Assembly (NCBI GenBank): GCA_024640925.1
Contig: JAHEEB010000053.1
Span: forward strand, 1,866 to 11,282
DNA length: 9,417 nucleotides
Direction of reading: 5' to 3'
Source: Bacteroidota bacterium
GTDB taxonomy: Bacteria > Bacteroidota > Bacteroidia > Bacteroidales > UBA10428
Each line of letters starts with the position of its first letter. The first letter of the stretch is position 1. The notes below the pieces were generated by a model that was given only the letters and a program-made list of their open reading frames with translations, had not been told where the DNA came from and ran no database searches. This document shows positions 6,089 to 9,417 of this stretch, piece after piece. A program made the translations under genes and the position numbers.

Positions 6089-9000
6089 TTAATAAACAAC
6101 AGAAATGTTTCCTTTTAATTCGTGGTCGGTGTTGTCAAGGTTTATTATATAATAATACGAGTCGACAGGAACAGCTTTGCCTTTGGCATTTAACCCATCC
6201 CATGGAGTAGTATAGCCCTGATCGCTTTCGAAAATCAATATGCCCCACCGGTTATATACTTTAACAACACATTCCGGAAAAAGAAGAAGGTAATCGATTT
6301 CCCAGAAATCATTCACCCCATCGCCATTTGGCGAGAAAGCAGAAGGTATTCGGGGATCAAATTCAAAAGTGAGTGCGCTCTGACAAACCGATTCGTTGCC
6401 AGATAGGTCGACTGCGTACCAGTTAATATGGTTTTCCTGAGCGACATTTATTCTTGAGCCAGATAGGTCTGCAATATCATGCATATCACCATTATCAATA
6501 TCGAAGAATAAGTTAACACTGGAACCAGAACAAGCATCTGTAGCCCATGGAGCATAAGAAGTGTCTTGTTCAGTTAATATATAATGCCAGCCTTCAGAAT
6601 CGTATGTGGCTGCAAACCCAATACTATCAAAGCAATCTAGTAATTCGGGCAATTCTGAATCAATGAAAGATATTTCCATTATTGATGTATCGATACACCC
6701 CGTTTGATTATCGGTAACAATAGCGCTTATAACAGATGAAACGGAATCAGTAAAGTCAACTGAAATTTCCCATGGATTTGTTTGTATTGATACCTCACCG
6801 CCTGTTACGAACCAGTTTATACTATAATTCGGGGTTTCATCGGCAGAGTACACCATACTGGTAGCAAAAGGGCAAGGCGATTGTTCTCCATTAACCGATA
6901 GAACAGGAGGAACATTAATACTCCATATTGCCGAATCGCTGCCAGAACAATTACTGGTATCGGTATAGAAATAATAGACATTCCATGTCCCTGCTCCATA
7001 ATCAGAGGGAGAAATTGTTGTTACTGCCTGATCGTTAATTCTGTAAATACCTCCTTCGGGAGTACCTCCCAAGAGTGTAAATACGGAATCATATGTACAC
7101 ATAGATTGAATCTCATCCAGGTTTACATCAGGTGTTATCGGGGAGATTATTTCGTGGGTTTCAATTATACTGTCACCACAACCGGTTAATGCATTGTTGA
7201 TTTGAACTGAATTGATTTGTGTTCCAATAGGTAGATCATCAACGATTATTTGACCATCGGAACTTGGCAATTGTTGTTTAAATGCGCTTTCGTTGTTGAA
7301 ATCCACCAGGAAAATGTCGTCGTCTAAAGCCCCATCAACCATTATTATCATTTGTCCATTCTCATTGCAGTGCAAGGGGCTTGTTGTTATTAAGTCGGTT
7401 ATAACAATGTTAGATGGGTTGTTTACAATTTCTGTAAAAGCATCTTCAGATGCGCATAAAGTAGTTGGTTGCAACAAATGAATACCATTTATGCTCGATC
7501 CTGGAGGAATATTTGAAAGATAAAGTTGATTATTCTCAACAGTATCAATCCTATCAAAAATATTGTCACCGTTATAATCAACATTGTAAACATTCCCGTT
7601 CTGCGAGCCGGAGAGGGTGATTCGTAAAACTCCCTGGTCAAGGCAGCTTGCAGGCTGTGTTAATGTTACTAACTCAATAGAAGCGGGTTTTAATCCATTT
7701 ATAGTTCCTAATGCGGGATATGTGCTGCTGCAATGGGTTAAAGTGTCGGTTATTTGCAATCCGGAAATGGTTGTTTCGGTACCAATACCTTCAAGAACAA
7801 TAGATCCATTCTCAACAAATCCATACAATTCCGTTGAATTATCGTTGTTGAAATCAATAGAAAAGATGTTTGTTTCAGGAGCACCAGATAGTAAAATAGT
7901 TACAATACCAGAATCGATGCATGTTACCGGATCGGTAAACAAAACATCGTTTATGATATAAGCAGCAGGGCTGTTAACAGTTCCCGAATAGTCACTGTTT
8001 GTAACACATGAGGTGGAAGAATTGGTGATCGAAAGGTTGAAAAATTCTGTTCCAACAGGCAACGAATCAAGGAGTATTTCCCCGGTTTCTACAGAGTTTG
8101 TGTCATCAGCGATTCCATCATTTGTAAAATCTATATAATATACCTCAGATTCATTTCCATTGGCTAATTGAATCTCAGCAGAACCTCCAGTACCACATGT
8201 AACAGGATTGTTAATGGTGAAATCACTTATGCCAGCAACCTGTGGTGTGTTTATTACGTAAGTCGAATCTTCTAAAGTACTACAACTTCCTAGGCTTACC
8301 GAAATATCAGAGTAATTGCCTGACTGAAGATTGCTTAACAAAATTGCTCCTGATGTGTTCGATGTTCTGTTAACAGGAGCAATTGCTGTTTCATTAAAGC
8401 TGTATCCCACTGAATATAGGGTAGATGTGGTCAATCCATTTATGGCTAAGCTGCCATCTGCGAGACTACAACCAGATATGTTAGTTGGTACTATTGTGTA
8501 AGCAGGTGAAGAATTTATTGAGATAGTTGTTGTATTAACACTATTGCTTGAAGGTATTGTAGAAGAAAGGGCAGTTACACTAATAGCTCCAATATTTCCT
8601 ATATGGGTTTCATCCGGTTCAACTGTAATTGTTGGGATTGTTGTTATTACGGTACCTGTTTCGCCAGTAGTAAGTCTTATTCCTGCCGGTAATATCCATT
8701 CATATGTTTCGGCATATTGAATAGCAGTGACAGAATAGATTGCTTCCTGACCGGAACATATAGCCTGAGGTTGCTGTATAAATACCGGATCGGTAAGTTT
8801 ACAACCTATTCCATCAAAAAGGATATCATTTGTATATACAAGTTCGCTGGTTACATTACATGAATTGATTACGCCTCTGGCAGCAATTTGAACAGCAGTT
8901 CCAGGGTCAGTATTCATTGTAACACTAACAGACCTGCCAAGTCCTTCTATTGTTCCTGTTTGCCCGCCAATACTCATTCCGGTTGGCAATATCCAGGTGT

Positions 9001-9417
9001 ATGTATCAGCTCCAATATCATGTATACGATAAGTATAGCTTTGTCCTTCACATACTGAATTCTCCTGTGTTGAAAATACTGGAGTTTCAAGAGTTCCACC
9101 TAAATTAATCGGGTTACTACATATGGTATAAGGAGTTGAACACTGGGGAACATCAACCGATACACAAATGGCGCCACCCTGGCCTCCTTCGACATTGAAT
9201 GTCATTGTTGTATCGTCGGGTATGCTGATGATTTCAAATTTTACAGCATCAGAAATTGATATTCCGTCGCTTATATTATTTGTTGAAATTCTCACCCATC
9301 CTGAATTGCCCTGGTTAAAGTCAAATTCACCCAGAGAATGCCAGATACCATCTTCCGGGGCAGAGCCCAAATTCACATACATATCCTGTTGTCCATTTGC
9401 ATGGTTAATTGTTACAG
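6089..9417 (-). CDS. Giant T9SS type-B secreted surface protein, gliding-motility-associated C-terminal domain (5' end outside window)
   Basis: The frame is open to the right edge, so the N-terminus and signal peptide are missing and the first Met seen (9382) is internal. Numbering from that Met, the visible 1,097 residues comprise these parts. A golvesin/xanthan-lyase-like domain spans about -11 to 52 (VTINHANGQQ, WHSLGEFDF, DAVKFEII). Two PKD-like domains lie at 101-190 and 199-290, each with CxGQ and Y-x-WILPxG. Five repeats of about 92 residues cover 295-753. An Ig-like domain (754-826), a PKD-like domain (827-908) and a HYR-like domain (909-1011) follow. The CHU_C sorting domain (1012-1097) has FSPNGDGVND, VYNRWG, WDG and the terminal KGNISVVY. 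CHU_C domains direct export through the type IX system to the cell surface. An adhesin or polymer-binding role is likely, and no catalytic domain is visible. The PorP/SprF-like gene follows after 14 bases. Confidence 0.92.
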   Translation of the reverse strand, partial: VTINHANGQQDMYVNLGSAPEDGIWHSLGEFDFNQGNSGWVRISTNNISDGISISDAVKFEIISIPDDTTMTFNVEGGQGGAICVSVDVPQCSTPYTICSNPINLGGTLETPVFSTQENSVCEGQSYTYRIHDIGADTYTWILPTGMSIGGQTGTIEGLGRSVSVTMNTDPGTAVQIAARGVINSCNVTSELVYTNDILFDGIGCKLTDPVFIQQPQAICSGQEAIYSVTAIQYAETYEWILPAGIRLTTGETGTVITTIPTITVEPDETHIGNIGAISVTALSSTIPSSNSVNTTTISINSSPAYTIVPTNISGCSLADGSLAINGLTTSTLYSVGYSFNETAIAPVNRTSNTSGAILLSNLQSGNYSDISVSLGSCSTLEDSTYVINTPQVAGISDFTINNPVTCGTGGSAEIQLANGNESEVYYIDFTNDGIADDTNSVETGEILLDSLPVGTEFFNLSITNSSTSCVTNSDYSGTVNSPAAYIINDVLFTDPVTCIDSGIVTILLSGAPETNIFSIDFNNDNSTELYGFVENGSIVLEGIGTETTISGLQITDTLTHCSSTYPALGTINGLKPASIELVTLTQPASCLDQGVLRITLSGSQNGNVYNVDYNGDNIFDRIDTVENNQLYLSNIPPGSSINGIHLLQPTTLCASEDAFTEIVNNPSNIVITDLITTSPLHCNENGQMIIMVDGALDDDIFLVDFNNESAFKQQLPSSDGQIIVDDLPIGTQINSVQINNALTGCGDSIIETHEIISPITPDVNLDEIQSMCTYDSVFTLLGGTPEGGIYRINDQAVTTISPSDYGAGTWNVYYFYTDTSNCSGSDSAIWSINVPPVLSVNGEQSPCPFATSMVYSADETPNYSINWFVTGGEVSIQTNPWEISVDFTDSVSSVISAIVTDNQTGCIDTSIMEISFIDSELPELLDCFDSIGFAATYDSEGWHYILTEQDTSYAPWATDACSGSSVNLFFDIDNGDMHDIADLSGSRINVAQENHINWYAVDLSGNESVCQSALTFEFDPRIPSAFSPNGDGVNDFWEIDYLLLFPECVVKVYNRWGILIFESDQGYTTPWDGLNAKGKAVPVDSYYYIINLDNTDHELKGNISVVY
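7124..8500 (-). repeat. Five tandem 92-residue (276-bp) protein repeats within the giant surface protein
   Basis: Units by landmark are 8228-8500 (R0, 91 residues), 7952-8227 (R1), 7676-7951 (R2), 7400-7675 (R3) and 7124-7399 (R4). Counting from the Met at 9382, the first Cys of R1-R4 is at 396, 488, 580 and 672, and the second at 459, 551, 643 and 735. The aspartate beginning an Asp/Asn-rich loop is at 418, 510, 602 and 694. All three series step by exactly 92. The loops read DFTNDGIAD, DFNNDNSTE, DYNGDNIFD and DFNNESAFK. R0 keeps both Cys (305, 367) but has Gly at the loop Asp position. The units end with a conserved pattern around LPxGTxIN. Sequence identity between units is low, so the array is old. 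The R0 form resembles repeats common in Bacteroidota CHU_C proteins. Confidence 0.85.

Noticed and set aside
7617..7961. Plus-strand open frame opposite the repeat region of the giant surface protein
   Set aside because: It is antisense to a regular protein repeat array and arises from the repeat's codon pattern. There is no independent support.

Overview
The window comes from a member of the Bacteroidota. The evidence is AT-rich DNA, start codons without clear Shine-Dalgarno sequences, a PorP/SprF-type outer-membrane protein, and a very large secreted protein ending in the gliding-motility/type IX secretion (T9SS) C-terminal sorting domain. The protein sequences resemble those of Marinilabiliales/Prolixibacteraceae-like marine or sediment Bacteroidota, but that finer placement is only an impression.

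Left part (1-4165, minus strand): an ATP-driven high-affinity potassium uptake operon in the order kdpF-kdpA-kdpB-kdpC, with kdpC cut by the left edge. kdpF is a 45-codon gene that is easy to overlook. kdpA is intact. kdpB is interrupted by a single extra base near 958-959 that splits it into two reading frames. Both halves carry every P-type ATPase motif I would expect, and the family's conserved sequence resumes exactly after removal of one base. This is therefore either a very recent inactivating mutation or a base-calling error.

Middle (4166-4403): a 238-bp divergent intergenic region. It holds a plausible Bacteroidota-type promoter for kdpFABC and a perfect 7-bp inverted repeat overlapping its -33 region. 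On the other side, 4404-4988 (+) encodes a small YkgJ-family cysteine-cluster protein that probably binds zinc or iron.

Right part (5019-9417, minus strand): a two-gene T9SS cassette. The upstream gene encodes a giant multidomain adhesin-like surface protein whose N-terminus lies beyond the right edge. Its visible part runs from a golvesin/xanthan-lyase-like domain through two PKD-like domains, five tandem repeats of about 92 residues, an Ig-like domain, another PKD-like domain and a HYR-like domain to a CHU_C/type-B sorting domain. Fourteen bases downstream is the PorP/SprF-like protein. By analogy with SprB-SprF, it probably partners this substrate for export or surface attachment.

The most notable observations are the kdpB frameshift and the strictly periodic 92-residue repeats, in which two cysteines and an Asp-rich, calcium-loop-like motif recur at exactly constant spacing. 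I see no RNA genes, CRISPR arrays, insertion sequences or clearly novel defence-type system.
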